A program made the translations under genes and the position numbers. A model generated the notes under the pieces. It did not search any database. It was given only the letters and a program-made list of their open reading frames with translations, and was not told the origin of the DNA. A DNA stretch of 64,000 bases, taken from Mesohalobacter salilacus (GTDB lineage Bacteria; Bacteroidota; Bacteroidia; Flavobacteriales; Flavobacteriaceae). The stretch spans positions 62,001 through 126,000 of the forward strand of contig RRZV01000070.1 in assembly GCA_003931895.1 (NCBI GenBank), given 5' to 3'. This document shows, in pieces, positions 1 through 9,156 of the stretch; position 1 is the stretch's first letter, and each line of letters begins with the position of its first letter.

Positions 1-203
1 TTGTGAAAAGGTTTACAATGAGTGTGCCTGGTCAGGCTTCAGTTGTTGTTAATGGTGATAGATTAAACGCTCAGGCTAAAAAAACTCTTGCTTTAGCTAA
101 AACTGGCGATATCATTCAATTTTTTGATATTCGTGCAGATGTACCAGGTGCTCAGGTTAACGTTAAAAGTATGCCTGCTTTACTTGTTCAAATTACTAAT
201 TAA
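1..203 (+). CDS. gldM: Gliding motility / T9SS motor protein GldM, C-terminal fragment
   Basis: The window opens inside this gene; only the last 66 or so residues before the TAA stop are present. They read as a beta-rich domain with the stretch VPGAQVNVKSMPALLVQ, which I recognise as the C-terminal periplasmic domain of GldM/PorM. In the family, GldM pairs with GldL in the inner membrane to form the proton-driven motor of gliding and type IX secretion, and its periplasmic shaft reaches GldK/GldN at the outer membrane. GldN follows after 17 bases, the conserved gldKLMN order. The short piece limits direct proof, but the context makes the call firm. Confidence 0.9.
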   Translation, partial: VKRFTMSVPGQASVVVNGDRLNAQAKKTLALAKTGDIIQFFDIRADVPGAQVNVKSMPALLVQITN

Positions 204-220
204 TTTAAATACTTATATTT

Positions 221-1234
221 ATGCCAAGTCGTTTTTTTTATGGTTTTGTTCTTTTATTTAGCATTTATTTGGGTCAAGCCCAATCAAATGTGTTAAATGC
301 GAGTACCCCTGACGATATCCAGAGAATCGATAAAGAACAAGAGGAACTTGATGACAGTAAACCTTTGCCTTATGGCTATGTGGATAAACGTGACATCATG
401 TGGTCTAAAATAGTATGGGAGAAAATTGATCTCAATCAAAAGCTCAACTACCCATTGTTATATCCATTAGATTCTAACAGACTTGGTGAAGACAGAAAGT
501 CTTTATTTCAAGTTTTAATAAATGGTATTAAGTTGGGTTCTGAAGACCCTGATGCTGAAGGAGCTATTACTGAAGTGTATTCAACTAGTTATTTTCAGCA
601 GAAAAAAGACAATGAAGAAATTCAAAATTCTTTGAAGGCCATTTTCTTACCTGATGTAGCTCTGGACTTATTAGGTCAATATGGGATTACTGGTACAGAA
701 AGTGTTCAATTGTTTTTAAATAGAGCTTTAGCTGATGAACTTCAAGATTACCCTGAATTATATTCAGAAGAGCTTATTAGCCAAATGAAACCTTATGTTA
801 TTCCAACAGAGATTACCGGTGCAGACATTACTGCTTATCTTATTAAAGGGATGTGGTATTTTGACAAGCGACAAGGCGCTTTAAAATATAGGTTAATTGG
901 TATTGCCCCTGCTGGTTATGATATCCAGACGCAAAACCCTACTTATTCTGGAGATCCTAAAGTGATTCCTTATTTTTGGGTGTGGTTTAAAGATGCTAGA
1001 AATGCATTACATGATGCTAAAGTTTTAAATTCTGAAAACGGTGCAAAACCTTTAACTTTTGACCACCTTCTAAACTCAAGACGATTTGAATCTGTGATAT
1101 ATAAGACTCAAAATATCTATGAAGATAGAGAAATAGAAAACTATATTCAAGACAATGCTTTAATGCAACTACTTGAAGCTAGACGAGTAAAAGACGAGAT
1201 TAGAAACTTTGAATTGGATATGTGGACGTATTAA
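221..1234 (+). CDS. gldN: Gliding motility / T9SS protein GldN
   Basis: A 337-residue secreted protein with a signal peptide at about residues 1-21 (cleavage after GQAQ). It carries typical GldN/PorN features: an acidic, proline-containing linker, KRDIMWSKIVWEKIDLNQKL near residue 60, then a globular domain containing YLIKGMWYFDKRQG near residue 210. In the family, GldN binds the lipoprotein GldK to form a ring under the outer membrane in the type IX secretion machine. It lies 17 bases after gldM and is followed by a strong terminator, so it is the last gene of the gldKLMN operon. The ATG at 221 gives a complete signal peptide. Length is normal for the family. Confidence 0.93.
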   Translation: MPSRFFYGFVLLFSIYLGQAQSNVLNASTPDDIQRIDKEQEELDDSKPLPYGYVDKRDIMWSKIVWEKIDLNQKLNYPLLYPLDSNRLGEDRKSLFQVLINGIKLGSEDPDAEGAITEVYSTSYFQQKKDNEEIQNSLKAIFLPDVALDLLGQYGITGTESVQLFLNRALADELQDYPELYSEELISQMKPYVIPTEITGADITAYLIKGMWYFDKRQGALKYRLIGIAPAGYDIQTQNPTYSGDPKVIPYFWVWFKDARNALHDAKVLNSENGAKPLTFDHLLNSRRFESVIYKTQNIYEDREIENYIQDNALMQLLEARRVKDEIRNFELDMWTY

Positions 1235-1258
1235 TTTCGGTTTTTAATCATTAACTTA

Positions 1259-1284
1259 ACGCCTCTTTCTAGAGGCGTTTTTTA
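1259..1284 (+). terminator. Rho-independent terminator after gldN
   Basis: A perfect 8-bp stem, ACGCCTCT (1259-1266) with AGAGGCGT (1271-1278), and a TTCT loop, followed by a run of T. It sits 25 bases after the gldN stop and 16 bases before the next start, so it closes the gldKLMN operon. Confidence 0.9.
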
Positions 1285-1299
1285 TTTACTAGATTTAAT

Positions 1300-2337
1300 A
1301 TGTATAAAGATTTTCTTATTGTCGGTTTCGGTTTATCAGGCCTATCTGTTGCAAGACATTTAGAGCTAAGCAACAATTCGTTTGATATTATTTCTGATAA
1401 CTCGCAGCGCTCGTCCAGGATTGCTGGTGGTATTATTAATCCTGTTGCTGTAAAACGTATGAAACCAGCTTGGCAAGTTGAAAAGTATTTGCCTTTCGCA
1501 GAAAGCTTTTATCAAGCTCTAGATAAACAGTTTTCTAGTGATATTTATTTAAATAAATCACTTAATGTTTTTATTCATAACACTGAACAAGAAAATAATT
1601 GGTATGAAGCTTTAGATAAACCAAGATTAAAACCATTTATATCGTCGCAAGTTTACAACAACGACAATCAAAACCTAAGCGCTGATAAAATCGGAAAAAT
1701 AAAAGCGGCTTCTGTCAATTTAGCTCATCTTTTTCAAAACACAAAACTGCATTATCAAAAACAGTGGAAAGGGGAAACATTTCAACACAAAGACTTAAAG
1801 ATTGATGAAAACTATGTTTCATATCAGAAAGAAACTTATAAGCATATTATATTCTGTGAGGGTTTCGGCGTTTCCAAAAATCCCTTTTTTAAAGATTTAG
1901 GGATATATGGCAATAAGGGCGATTATTTGATTATTGAATCTAAAGCACTTCAACTTCAAGAGTTTTATAAAGCCAAATATTTTTTAATTCCACTTGGAAA
2001 CGATTTGTATAAATTTGGTGCAACCTATCAGCGCCAACCATTAATCCATCAACCATCGGCTGAAGCAAAGTCACAAATGATGGAAGCTCTAGACAAAATG
2101 ATAAAAACGCCTTATAAAATAGTTGACCAAGTTTGCGGCATTAGACCAACAACTAAGGACAGAAGACCTGTTGTAGGCACACATCCTAAACATAAAAATA
2201 TTCATATCCTTAACGGTTTTGGGAGTCGTGGTGTGATGTTGAGTCCTAAATTAGGTCAGACTTTGGTAGAACATATACTTAAAAAAAAGACTATTGACCC
2301 TGAAATTTCTATTCAACGCTTTCACGCTCAGATTTAG
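1300..2337 (+). CDS. FAD-dependent oxidoreductase of the DAO family
   Basis: 345 residues. The N-terminus has a Rossmann dinucleotide-binding motif, VGFGLSGLS (about residues 8-16). A middle motif GGIINPVAVKR (about 43-53) is typical of D-amino-acid-oxidase-like enzymes, and the C-terminus has the FAD-binding segment GIRPTTKDRRPVVG plus GFGSRG. This is the fold of glycine/D-amino acid oxidases and of the MnmC C-terminal domain; the substrate cannot be told from sequence. No signal peptide is seen, so it is probably cytoplasmic. Its 3' end overlaps the convergent DUF983 gene by 29 bases. The start follows the gldN terminator closely, so it must have its own promoter or rely on read-through. 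Confidence 0.8.
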   Translation: MYKDFLIVGFGLSGLSVARHLELSNNSFDIISDNSQRSSRIAGGIINPVAVKRMKPAWQVEKYLPFAESFYQALDKQFSSDIYLNKSLNVFIHNTEQENNWYEALDKPRLKPFISSQVYNNDNQNLSADKIGKIKAASVNLAHLFQNTKLHYQKQWKGETFQHKDLKIDENYVSYQKETYKHIIFCEGFGVSKNPFFKDLGIYGNKGDYLIIESKALQLQEFYKAKYFLIPLGNDLYKFGATYQRQPLIHQPSAEAKSQMMEALDKMIKTPYKIVDQVCGIRPTTKDRRPVVGTHPKHKNIHILNGFGSRGVMLSPKLGQTLVEHILKKKTIDPEISIQRFHAQI

Positions 2338-2698
2338 GCTTGTAACTAAAAAAAAGATTAATCCAAATATTCCTGGATAATCTCATCATTACGGGCATTA
2401 ACAAAATTAAAACGCCTATAATGCTCATAAATGACGTGAAAACTTCTAAACCTATAAAAAAATAAGTGATAATAAAAGTAGCCACAGCAATAGCAACACC
2501 CAAACCGTAACTCACATACATCGCACCGTAAAAAAACGAAGGCTCAATTTGATATTTTGTTCCACAATTTGAGCAACGCTCATGCATATCGTGGATATGT
2601 TTTAATTTGTAAGGGTTATTTTCTTTATACATGCTTTCTTCGTGACAAACGGGGCAATTCCCTGTGATGATACTATAAATTTTAAATCCTTTCAGCAT
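2309..2698 (-). CDS. DUF983 family membrane protein with two CxxC motifs
   Basis: 129 residues. The N-terminal part carries two zinc-ribbon-like pairs, C15/C18 (CPVC) and C42/C45 (CSNC). Two hydrophobic segments follow at about 60-82 and 87-105, then a charged tail. This matches the DUF983 family, whose members are small membrane proteins with a cysteine knuckle and no settled function; some lie near haem-copper oxidase genes, which is not the case here. The gene converges on and overlaps the oxidoreductase gene. A TAnnTTTG box lies 26 bases upstream of the start. Confidence 0.8.
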   Translation of the reverse strand: MLKGFKIYSIITGNCPVCHEESMYKENNPYKLKHIHDMHERCSNCGTKYQIEPSFFYGAMYVSYGLGVAIAVATFIITYFFIGLEVFTSFMSIIGVLILLMPVMMRLSRNIWINLFFSYKPKSERESVE

Positions 2699-2724
2699 TT
2701 GTATGTTTTCTTAGATTATAAATA

Positions 2725-2732
2725 CAAAATTA
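2725..2732 (-). promoter_or_regulatory. Candidate -7 promoter element for the DUF983 gene
   Basis: TAATTTTG on the minus strand fits the Bacteroidota -7 consensus TAnnTTTG and lies 26 bases upstream of the ATG. No good -33 TTG/TTTG is seen at the usual 19-21-base spacing, so this is a moderate call. Confidence 0.45.
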
Positions 2733-2754
2733 CCAATCTTTGCACAAACTAATG

Positions 2755-2821
2755 TAATACCCGAATGTTATTTTAAATGTCTCCCGCATTTGCGGAATCC
2801 TTAAAATATAACTCGGTATTA
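2755..2821. repeat. 67-base imperfect palindrome (REP-like) between DUF983 and ABC-F genes
   Basis: The outer arms TAATACCCGAATGTTATTTT and (reverse complement) TAATACCGAGTTATATTTTA face each other. At the centre is a tight hairpin, CCGCA-TT-TGCGG (2784-2795). The T/C-flanked GC-rich core resembles the CCGCCAAAGGCGG hairpin at 46521-46533, so both may belong to one dispersed family. It could also act as a terminator or barrier between the divergent genes. It has no coding potential. Confidence 0.6.
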
Positions 2822-2871
2822 TACCTGTAACAAATTATCAAATATATTATTAAAATTAATAGGTATAACTT

Positions 2872-4779
2872 ATGCTACACACTTCAGAACTTTCTTTGTC
2901 TTTTGGTGGCGAATATGTGTTTAAAAATATCAGCTTTAGACTTGGTGCCAATGAGCGCATTGGTTTAATCGGTAAAAATGGTGCAGGAAAATCGACTTTA
3001 CTGAAAGTTATTGCCGGTGAGCAACCTTATGATGAAGGTCAAATTTCTAAAGATAAGGAAGTCTCTATTGGGTTTCTAAAACAAGATATCGATTTTGAAG
3101 AAGGGCGAACCGTTTTAGAAGAGGCTTATCAAGCTTTTGAAGCAATCAAAACTTTAGAACAAAAACTGGAGCATATCAATACGCAACTTGCAGAACGTGA
3201 AGATTACGAGTCTGATGGCTACAATCAACTGATGATTGATTTGAACACCTATCAACATCAATACGAAATTCAAGGTGGCTACAATTATCAAGGAGAAACT
3301 GAACGCATTTTAAAAGGATTAGGGTTTAAAGAAGAAGAATTAAATAATTTGACCAGTACATTTTCTGGTGGTTGGAGAATGCGAATTGAATTGGCTAAAC
3401 TTTTACTGCAAAAAAATGATATTTTATTGCTCGATGAACCTACCAACCACTTAGATATTGAAAGTATTATTTGGTTAGAAAAATTTCTCAATCAATCTTC
3501 AGCTTGTGTGGTTATTGTATCTCACGATAAAATGTTTTTAGATCACGTCACCAATCGCACGATTGAAATTTCACTTGGAAAAATATACGACTTCAACAAA
3601 CCTTTTTCAGAATTTAAAGTTCACCGAGAAGAATTACGTGAACAACAAATGGCGGCTCAGAAAAATCAGCAAAAAGAAATTGAACATACCGAAAAGCTGA
3701 TTGATAAGTTTCGCGCCAAAGCCAACAAAGCGTCTATGGCTCAATCGCTAATCAAAAAGTTAGACAAAATTGATAGAATAGAGGTTGAGCAAGAAGATAC
3801 CGCGACGATGAATATCAAATTTCCAGTCTCAAAACGACCAGGAAAAGTTATCATAAAAGCTGAACATATTTCTAAATCTTATAAAGATAATTTGGTTATT
3901 AAAGACATTAGTTTTACAGTTGACCGTGGAGATAAACTCGCTTTTGTAGGTCAAAATGGTCAGGGTAAATCCACTTTGGCTAAAATTATCATGAATGAAA
4001 TTTCATACGACGGTCAGGTTGAATTGGGACACAATGTTGAAATTGGCTATTTTGCCCAAAACCAAGCTGAATATCTCGATGAAAACAAAACCGTTTTAGA
4101 TACGATGATTGATGCCGCTAATGCTCAGACACGTCCAAAAGTAAGAGATATTTTAGGTTCATTTTTGTTTAGTGGAGACGATGTTCACAAATACGTCAAA
4201 GTTTTATCTGGTGGTGAGCGAAACAGACTGGCGTTAGCCAAAATGCTGCTCAATCCGTTTAACGTTCTAATAATGGATGAGCCAACCAACCATTTGGATA
4301 TGCAGTCAAAACAAGTGCTCAAACAGGCTCTACAAGCATTTGATGGCACTTTAATATTGATTTCTCACGACCGAGATTTCCTCCAAGGTTTATCCGAAAC
4401 AATTTTAGAATTTAAAGATTCAAAGGTCAAAACCTTCCTTGGTAGCATAGAGGAATATTTAAAATCAAGAGAAGCAGAAGATTTTAGAAGCATTGAAAAG
4501 CGTTCAGAAGCTAAAGCCAAAAAAGCAGACAAATCTAATGATTATCAACGTCAAAAGAAATACAAATCCCTGTGCAACAAATTGAGTAATGTCGAGTCTA
4601 AAATTACGAAGCTTGAAAAGGAAATTAAAGACATTGACCAAAAATTAGCTTACAATTACGATGAAACGATTGCTGAAGACGGTTTTTTTGAATCTTACAA
4701 CACCAAGAAAAAGAACTTAGAGCAATTAATGAGCGATTGGGAAAGTGTTCAGTCTCAAATTGATGAATTGGGTTTGTGA
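2872..4779 (+). CDS. ABC-F family ATPase (Uup/YdiF type)
   Basis: 635 residues with two nucleotide-binding domains and no membrane segment, the ABC-F layout. Domain 1 has Walker A GKNGAGKST (34-42), signature FSGGWRMR and Walker B LLLDEPTNHLD. Domain 2 has Walker A GQNGQGKST near residue 365, signature LSGGERNRLALAK and Walker B LIMDEPTNHLD. A charged linker rich in K/E/Q lies between them, and the last 90 residues form a coiled coil. ABC-F proteins act on ribosomes (translation rescue, antibiotic protection, assembly) or, in Uup, on DNA and ribosome biogenesis. The C-terminal coiled coil favours the Uup/ABCF3-like branch. It stands alone between a palindrome and the efflux operon. Confidence 0.9.
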   Translation: MLHTSELSLSFGGEYVFKNISFRLGANERIGLIGKNGAGKSTLLKVIAGEQPYDEGQISKDKEVSIGFLKQDIDFEEGRTVLEEAYQAFEAIKTLEQKLEHINTQLAEREDYESDGYNQLMIDLNTYQHQYEIQGGYNYQGETERILKGLGFKEEELNNLTSTFSGGWRMRIELAKLLLQKNDILLLDEPTNHLDIESIIWLEKFLNQSSACVVIVSHDKMFLDHVTNRTIEISLGKIYDFNKPFSEFKVHREELREQQMAAQKNQQKEIEHTEKLIDKFRAKANKASMAQSLIKKLDKIDRIEVEQEDTATMNIKFPVSKRPGKVIIKAEHISKSYKDNLVIKDISFTVDRGDKLAFVGQNGQGKSTLAKIIMNEISYDGQVELGHNVEIGYFAQNQAEYLDENKTVLDTMIDAANAQTRPKVRDILGSFLFSGDDVHKYVKVLSGGERNRLALAKMLLNPFNVLIMDEPTNHLDMQSKQVLKQALQAFDGTLILISHDRDFLQGLSETILEFKDSKVKTFLGSIEEYLKSREAEDFRSIEKRSEAKAKKADKSNDYQRQKKYKSLCNKLSNVESKITKLEKEIKDIDQKLAYNYDETIAEDGFFESYNTKKKNLEQLMSDWESVQSQIDELGL

Positions 4780-4811
4780 AAAGCTTAACCTACTAATCAT
4801 TGTTTAATTTT

Positions 4812-4819
4812 TAGCTTTG
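4812..4819 (+). promoter_or_regulatory. Candidate -7 element for the RND efflux operon
   Basis: TAGCTTTG fits TAnnTTTG and lies 17 bases before the ATG of the adaptor gene, leaving a short leader. A clear -33 element is not visible. Confidence 0.45.
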
Positions 4820-4836
4820 AAAATTTTAAAATCGTA

Positions 4837-5940
4837 ATGAGAAAATTAATACTTATCATTTTGGGATTTGTCATTTTAGGCGGCGCAAGCTATGTAGCTT
4901 ATTCGTTAGTAAACGCTCCTAAAAAAGTTGACGAAGCCAACAAAAATGTTTACAAACCTATAGCTGTAGATAAAGTCCAAAATCGTGATATTCCTATTGT
5001 TGTAAAAACGAACGGTGTTGCTGAAGCCCTTAAAAAGTTTGAACTGTTTAGTGAAGTTCAGGGCGTTTTTGAGTATTCATCAAAAGACTTTAGGGTTGGG
5101 CAGTTTTATAAAAAAGGTCAAACTCTTTTAAAAATAAATAATGAAGAATTTAGAGCCAATGTAATTTCTGCTAAAAGCGATTTTTTTAATCTTTTAGTCG
5201 CATTAATGCCTGATATCAAAATTGATTATCCACAAGAATTTAAACCATGGGAAAGCTATTTAGATGAGTTTGATGTACAAAAACCACTTCCAGATTTGCC
5301 AGAGACGTCAAAACAATTGAAGTATTTTATCACAGGTCGCGGTATTTTGAGTTCTTATTTTAATATCAAAAATTTAGAAACTCGACTTAATAAGTTTACT
5401 ATTCGTGCTCCATTTGATGGCGTTTTAACCGAAGCCACTATTAATTTAGGAACTTTAGTAAGACCGGGGCAACGCTTAGGAGAATTTATTAGTCCCTCGG
5501 TTTATGAAATTCAAATCGCGCTTCAAAAATCTATGATTCCGTTTATGAAAGTTGGAGATTCTGTTCAATTGAAAAGCTTAGACGCCAACTTTACAGCTTT
5601 AGGTCAAATTAGCCGAATCAACAATCAAATAGACACACAAACACAAACCATTCAAGTTTTTGTTCAAACCAAAGACGACAATGTAAAAGAAGGTTTATAC
5701 CTACAAGCAAAAATTCGTGGCCAAACTATTAATAATGCTTTTGCGCTTAGTCGTTCACTACTAAACAACGCCAATCAAATTTTTATTGTTAATGATACAG
5801 TTTTAGATTATAAAACAGTAAAACCAATGTATTTTACAGACAATCAAGCCATAGTAAAAGGCCTTAATGACGGAGAAGTTATTATGACATCAAACCTATC
5901 AAGTGCTTATCCAGGTATGCTTGTTAAGGCAAAAAACTAA
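4837..5940 (+). CDS. RND efflux periplasmic adaptor (membrane fusion protein, HlyD/AcrA type)
   Basis: 367 residues. A membrane anchor lies at about residues 4-24, followed by a split biotinyl/lipoyl-like domain (FELFSEVQGVFEYSSKDFRVG ... FTIRAPFDGVLTEATINLG) and a beta-barrel (LGEFISPSVYEIQIAL onward). The alpha-hairpin between the lipoyl halves is short. Such adaptors join an RND pump to a TolC-type channel. The pump gene starts 12 bases downstream and the channel gene overlaps the pump, so this is a complete three-gene efflux operon. The substrate is unknown. Confidence 0.9.
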   Translation: MRKLILIILGFVILGGASYVAYSLVNAPKKVDEANKNVYKPIAVDKVQNRDIPIVVKTNGVAEALKKFELFSEVQGVFEYSSKDFRVGQFYKKGQTLLKINNEEFRANVISAKSDFFNLLVALMPDIKIDYPQEFKPWESYLDEFDVQKPLPDLPETSKQLKYFITGRGILSSYFNIKNLETRLNKFTIRAPFDGVLTEATINLGTLVRPGQRLGEFISPSVYEIQIALQKSMIPFMKVGDSVQLKSLDANFTALGQISRINNQIDTQTQTIQVFVQTKDDNVKEGLYLQAKIRGQTINNAFALSRSLLNNANQIFIVNDTVLDYKTVKPMYFTDNQAIVKGLNDGEVIMTSNLSSAYPGMLVKAKN

Positions 5941-5952
5941 AATTGTTTTAAG

Positions 5953-8900
5953 TTGAAAAAAATCATCACATACTTTATTAAATACGATGTTGCTGTCAAT
6001 GTTGTGATTTTGGCATTTTTTATATTTGGTATTGTAGGTTATTTTAGTTTAAAATCTTCTTTCTTTCCGCTTCAAGATTCAAAAATTATTTCTATTAATA
6101 TCACCTATCCCGGTTCTTCACCTGAAGAAATTGAAGAAGGTGTGATTATTAAAATAGAAGAAAACCTAAAAGGACTTGAAGGCGTAGACAGAACAACGGC
6201 AGTTGCAAGAGAAAACGGTGGTTCAATTACCGTAGAAATTGAAGACGATCGCAATGTTGATTTTATGCTGACTGAAGTTAAAAATGCAGTTGACCGCGTG
6301 CCTAATTTTCCTCTAGGTATGGAGCCACTTGTGGTGTCTAAACAAGAAACTTCGAGGCAAACCATAGATTTTGCTATTTCTGGAAAAGATATCAATTTAG
6401 AAACTTTAAAAGATATTGCCTATCAAATTGAAACAGATTTAAGACAAATTGATGGTATATCACAAATAGAACTCCGCGGATTTCCAAATGAAGAAATTGA
6501 AATTGCTTTAAGTGAAGATCAGCTTTTAGCCTATAATATTTCTTTTGAAGAAGTTGCTCAAAAAGTTAGAGGTTCAAACATTTTATCTACTGGCGGAACC
6601 ATTAAAACTCAAGTTGAAGATTATCTCATAAGAGCTGATAAACGTAGCTATTATGCGGATAAGCTTAATGATATTGTCATTAAAACTTTAGCCAATGGTA
6701 CTCAAGTTCGCTTAAGCGATTTAGCCGAAGTTAGAGACCAATTTGAAGAAACCCCAAATGCTTTGTATTACAATGGCGAAAAAGCTGTAAATGTTATTGT
6801 CACGAACACAAACGACGAAGATTTAATGCCTACAGCTGAAAACGTGAAAGCTTATATTAAAGATTTTAATGCTAAAAATAACAATGTTGAACTCAATGTA
6901 GTTAGCGATTCGTCTATCACATTAAACCAAAGAACTAAATTACTTTTTGAAAATGGGTTAATAGGTATCGGCTTGGTATTACTCTTTTTATCTATATTTT
7001 TAAATACAAGATTAGCATTTTGGGTTTCCTTCGGTTTACCTATTGCGTTTCTCGGGATGTTTGTATTTGCCAATTCCTTTGGAGTAACTATCAATGTATT
7101 GTCACTTTTTGGAATGATTATCGTCATCGGTATTTTGGTTGATGATGGTATTGTAGTTTCAGAAAATATTTACCAACATTATGAACGGGGTAAAAAACCT
7201 ATCAGAGCAGCCATAGATGGTGTTTTAGAAGTTTTTCCGCCTATTATTTCAGCTATACTCACCACTATTTTAGCTTTTTCTACATTTTTCTTTATCGATG
7301 GTAGAATAGGAACATTTTTTAGTGAAGTGTCTGTTGTTGTGCTTTTAACTTTAACAGTTTCTTTAATTGAAGCATTTATTATTTTACCTGCTCATATTGC
7401 GCATTCAAAAGCATTAAGGTTAAGTGACAAAAAGAAAAAAACACCCAAAACGGTATTAGGAAAGTTTTTTGCTAAAATGCGAAATGTTAATGCGTTTGGT
7501 GACAAAATCATGCGTTTTCTAAGAGATAATTCTTATGCGCCTTTTTTGAGGTTTTCTTTAAAAAACCGTTTTTTTATCATAATGGTTTTTGTTTCACTTT
7601 TAATTTTAACGCTTGGGTCTATTGGTGGTAAAATTATTCGTGTAACGCTTTTCCCAAGTATTGCCAGTGATAGAGCAAGCATAGATTTATTGATGACAGA
7701 AGGGGTTAACCCAGAAAAAACCGATTCTATTATTTCTATTGTCGAAGATGCCGCTTGGCGTGTTAATGAAGAATTTACTAAAAAACAAACTGATAATTTG
7801 CAAGTCGTTGAAAATACCATAAAACGTGTTGGTCCAGGTAACAATAAGGCGTCTTTGCAAGTCAACTTACTGCCAGGCGAATTAAGAGATTTTAGTGCAG
7901 CCGAAATCACCAACGCCATTCGAGAAGAATCTGGTCCGATTTACGGTGTTGAAAGTATCACCTTCGGTTCGGGAAGTAATTTCGGAGGTTCACCTGTTTC
8001 AGTTTCACTTCTCGGTAATAATCTCAACGAACTTCAACAAGCTAAAGTCGAACTCAAAACTTGGATGGAAAACAACGACTTGCTTAAAGATGTTGTGGAC
8101 AATGACCCCAAAGGCATAAAAGAAATAGAAATTGACCTTAAGGAAAATGCCTTTGCCTTAGGTTTAGATGTTGGTGAAGTCATGAGACAAGTTCGTAATG
8201 GTTTTTTTGGCGCTGAAGCCCAACGCTTTCAGCGAGGAAAAGATGAAATTAGAGTTTGGGTAAGATATAATCTTAATAATCGGTCGTCAATTAAAGATTT
8301 AGACGACATGCGTATTATCACACCTGATGGAATGCGTGTTCCGTTTAACGAAATAGCCAATTACCAAATTGTAAGAGGCACAGAATCCATTAGTTTTCTC
8401 AACGGAATGAGAGAAATTAATGTTGCAGCAGATTTATTAGACCCTAATGAAAGTGCTACCGATATTTTGACTGATATTCAGAACAACGTGATGCCAGAAA
8501 TTTTAAACAAATACACGAGTTTGTCGGTATCTTACGAAGGTCAAAACCGAGAAGCTTCTAAAATATCGTCTTCAGCGAAAAAGGTTTTACCCGTCATTTT
8601 ATTTTTAATTTTTGTGGTAATTGCATTTACATTTAGAGGTTATTCACAACCTATATTACTTTTACTTTTAATTCCATTTAGTGCCATTGGCGTAGCTTGG
8701 GGACATTTTATTCACGGTTTTGCCATCAATGTATTATCAGCGCTTGGCATTATTGCTCTTATTGGGATTATGGTCAATGATGGTCTGGTGTTAATAACCA
8801 AACTCAATGCTAATCTGAAGTCGGGATTAAAATTTGACGATGCCATTTACGAAGCAGGTAAATCGCGTTTTAGAGCTATATTTTTAACATCATTAACCAC

Positions 8901-9156
8901 AATAGCTGGCTTGGCGCCACTTATTTTAGAGCAGAGTCGCCAAGCGCAATTTTTAATTCCAATGGCCATTTCAATTGCTTATGGTATTGGTATAGCTACT
9001 GTTTTGACTTTAGTATTATTACCTGTGAGTATTTCGATTTTTAATACCATTAAAACTAAAACCGCTTGGTTATTTACTGGAAAAGATATTTCAAAAGAAG
9101 ACGTAGAGCGCTCCATTAAAGAACAAAAGGAATTAAAACATTATGATGAAAAATAG
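5953..9156 (+). CDS. RND family efflux permease (AcrB/MdtB-like)
   Basis: 1067 residues, normal for the family. TM1 lies at about 12-33, a large periplasmic domain follows, then TM2-6 (about 335-480). There is a second TM at about 540-560, a second periplasmic domain and TM8-12 (about 870-1040). TM4 has GILVDDGIVVSENIYQHYERG, with the paired Asp of the proton relay; the second half has GIMVNDGLVLITKLNAN. It exports small molecules by proton antiport. The start is a TTG at 5953, 12 bases after the adaptor stop; no in-frame ATG or GTG allows a full TM1, so TTG is the likely start. It overlaps the next gene by 14 bases, suggesting translational coupling. Confidence 0.93.
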   Translation: MKKIITYFIKYDVAVNVVILAFFIFGIVGYFSLKSSFFPLQDSKIISINITYPGSSPEEIEEGVIIKIEENLKGLEGVDRTTAVARENGGSITVEIEDDRNVDFMLTEVKNAVDRVPNFPLGMEPLVVSKQETSRQTIDFAISGKDINLETLKDIAYQIETDLRQIDGISQIELRGFPNEEIEIALSEDQLLAYNISFEEVAQKVRGSNILSTGGTIKTQVEDYLIRADKRSYYADKLNDIVIKTLANGTQVRLSDLAEVRDQFEETPNALYYNGEKAVNVIVTNTNDEDLMPTAENVKAYIKDFNAKNNNVELNVVSDSSITLNQRTKLLFENGLIGIGLVLLFLSIFLNTRLAFWVSFGLPIAFLGMFVFANSFGVTINVLSLFGMIIVIGILVDDGIVVSENIYQHYERGKKPIRAAIDGVLEVFPPIISAILTTILAFSTFFFIDGRIGTFFSEVSVVVLLTLTVSLIEAFIILPAHIAHSKALRLSDKKKKTPKTVLGKFFAKMRNVNAFGDKIMRFLRDNSYAPFLRFSLKNRFFIIMVFVSLLILTLGSIGGKIIRVTLFPSIASDRASIDLLMTEGVNPEKTDSIISIVEDAAWRVNEEFTKKQTDNLQVVENTIKRVGPGNNKASLQVNLLPGELRDFSAAEITNAIREESGPIYGVESITFGSGSNFGGSPVSVSLLGNNLNELQQAKVELKTWMENNDLLKDVVDNDPKGIKEIEIDLKENAFALGLDVGEVMRQVRNGFFGAEAQRFQRGKDEIRVWVRYNLNNRSSIKDLDDMRIITPDGMRVPFNEIANYQIVRGTESISFLNGMREINVAADLLDPNESATDILTDIQNNVMPEILNKYTSLSVSYEGQNREASKISSSAKKVLPVILFLIFVVIAFTFRGYSQPILLLLLIPFSAIGVAWGHFIHGFAINVLSALGIIALIGIMVNDGLVLITKLNANLKSGLKFDDAIYEAGKSRFRAIFLTSLTTIAGLAPLILEQSRQAQFLIPMAISIAYGIGIATVLTLVLLPVSISIFNTIKTKTAWLFTGKDISKEDVERSIKEQKELKHYDEK

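Noticed and set aside
7533-7919. 128-residue minus-strand frame inside the RND pump gene
   Set aside because: It is an antisense shadow of a conserved pump and has no start context or recognisable domain.
7895-8119. 74-residue frame in another phase within the RND pump gene
   Set aside because: It overlaps the pump's conserved second periplasmic domain and has no coding character of its own.
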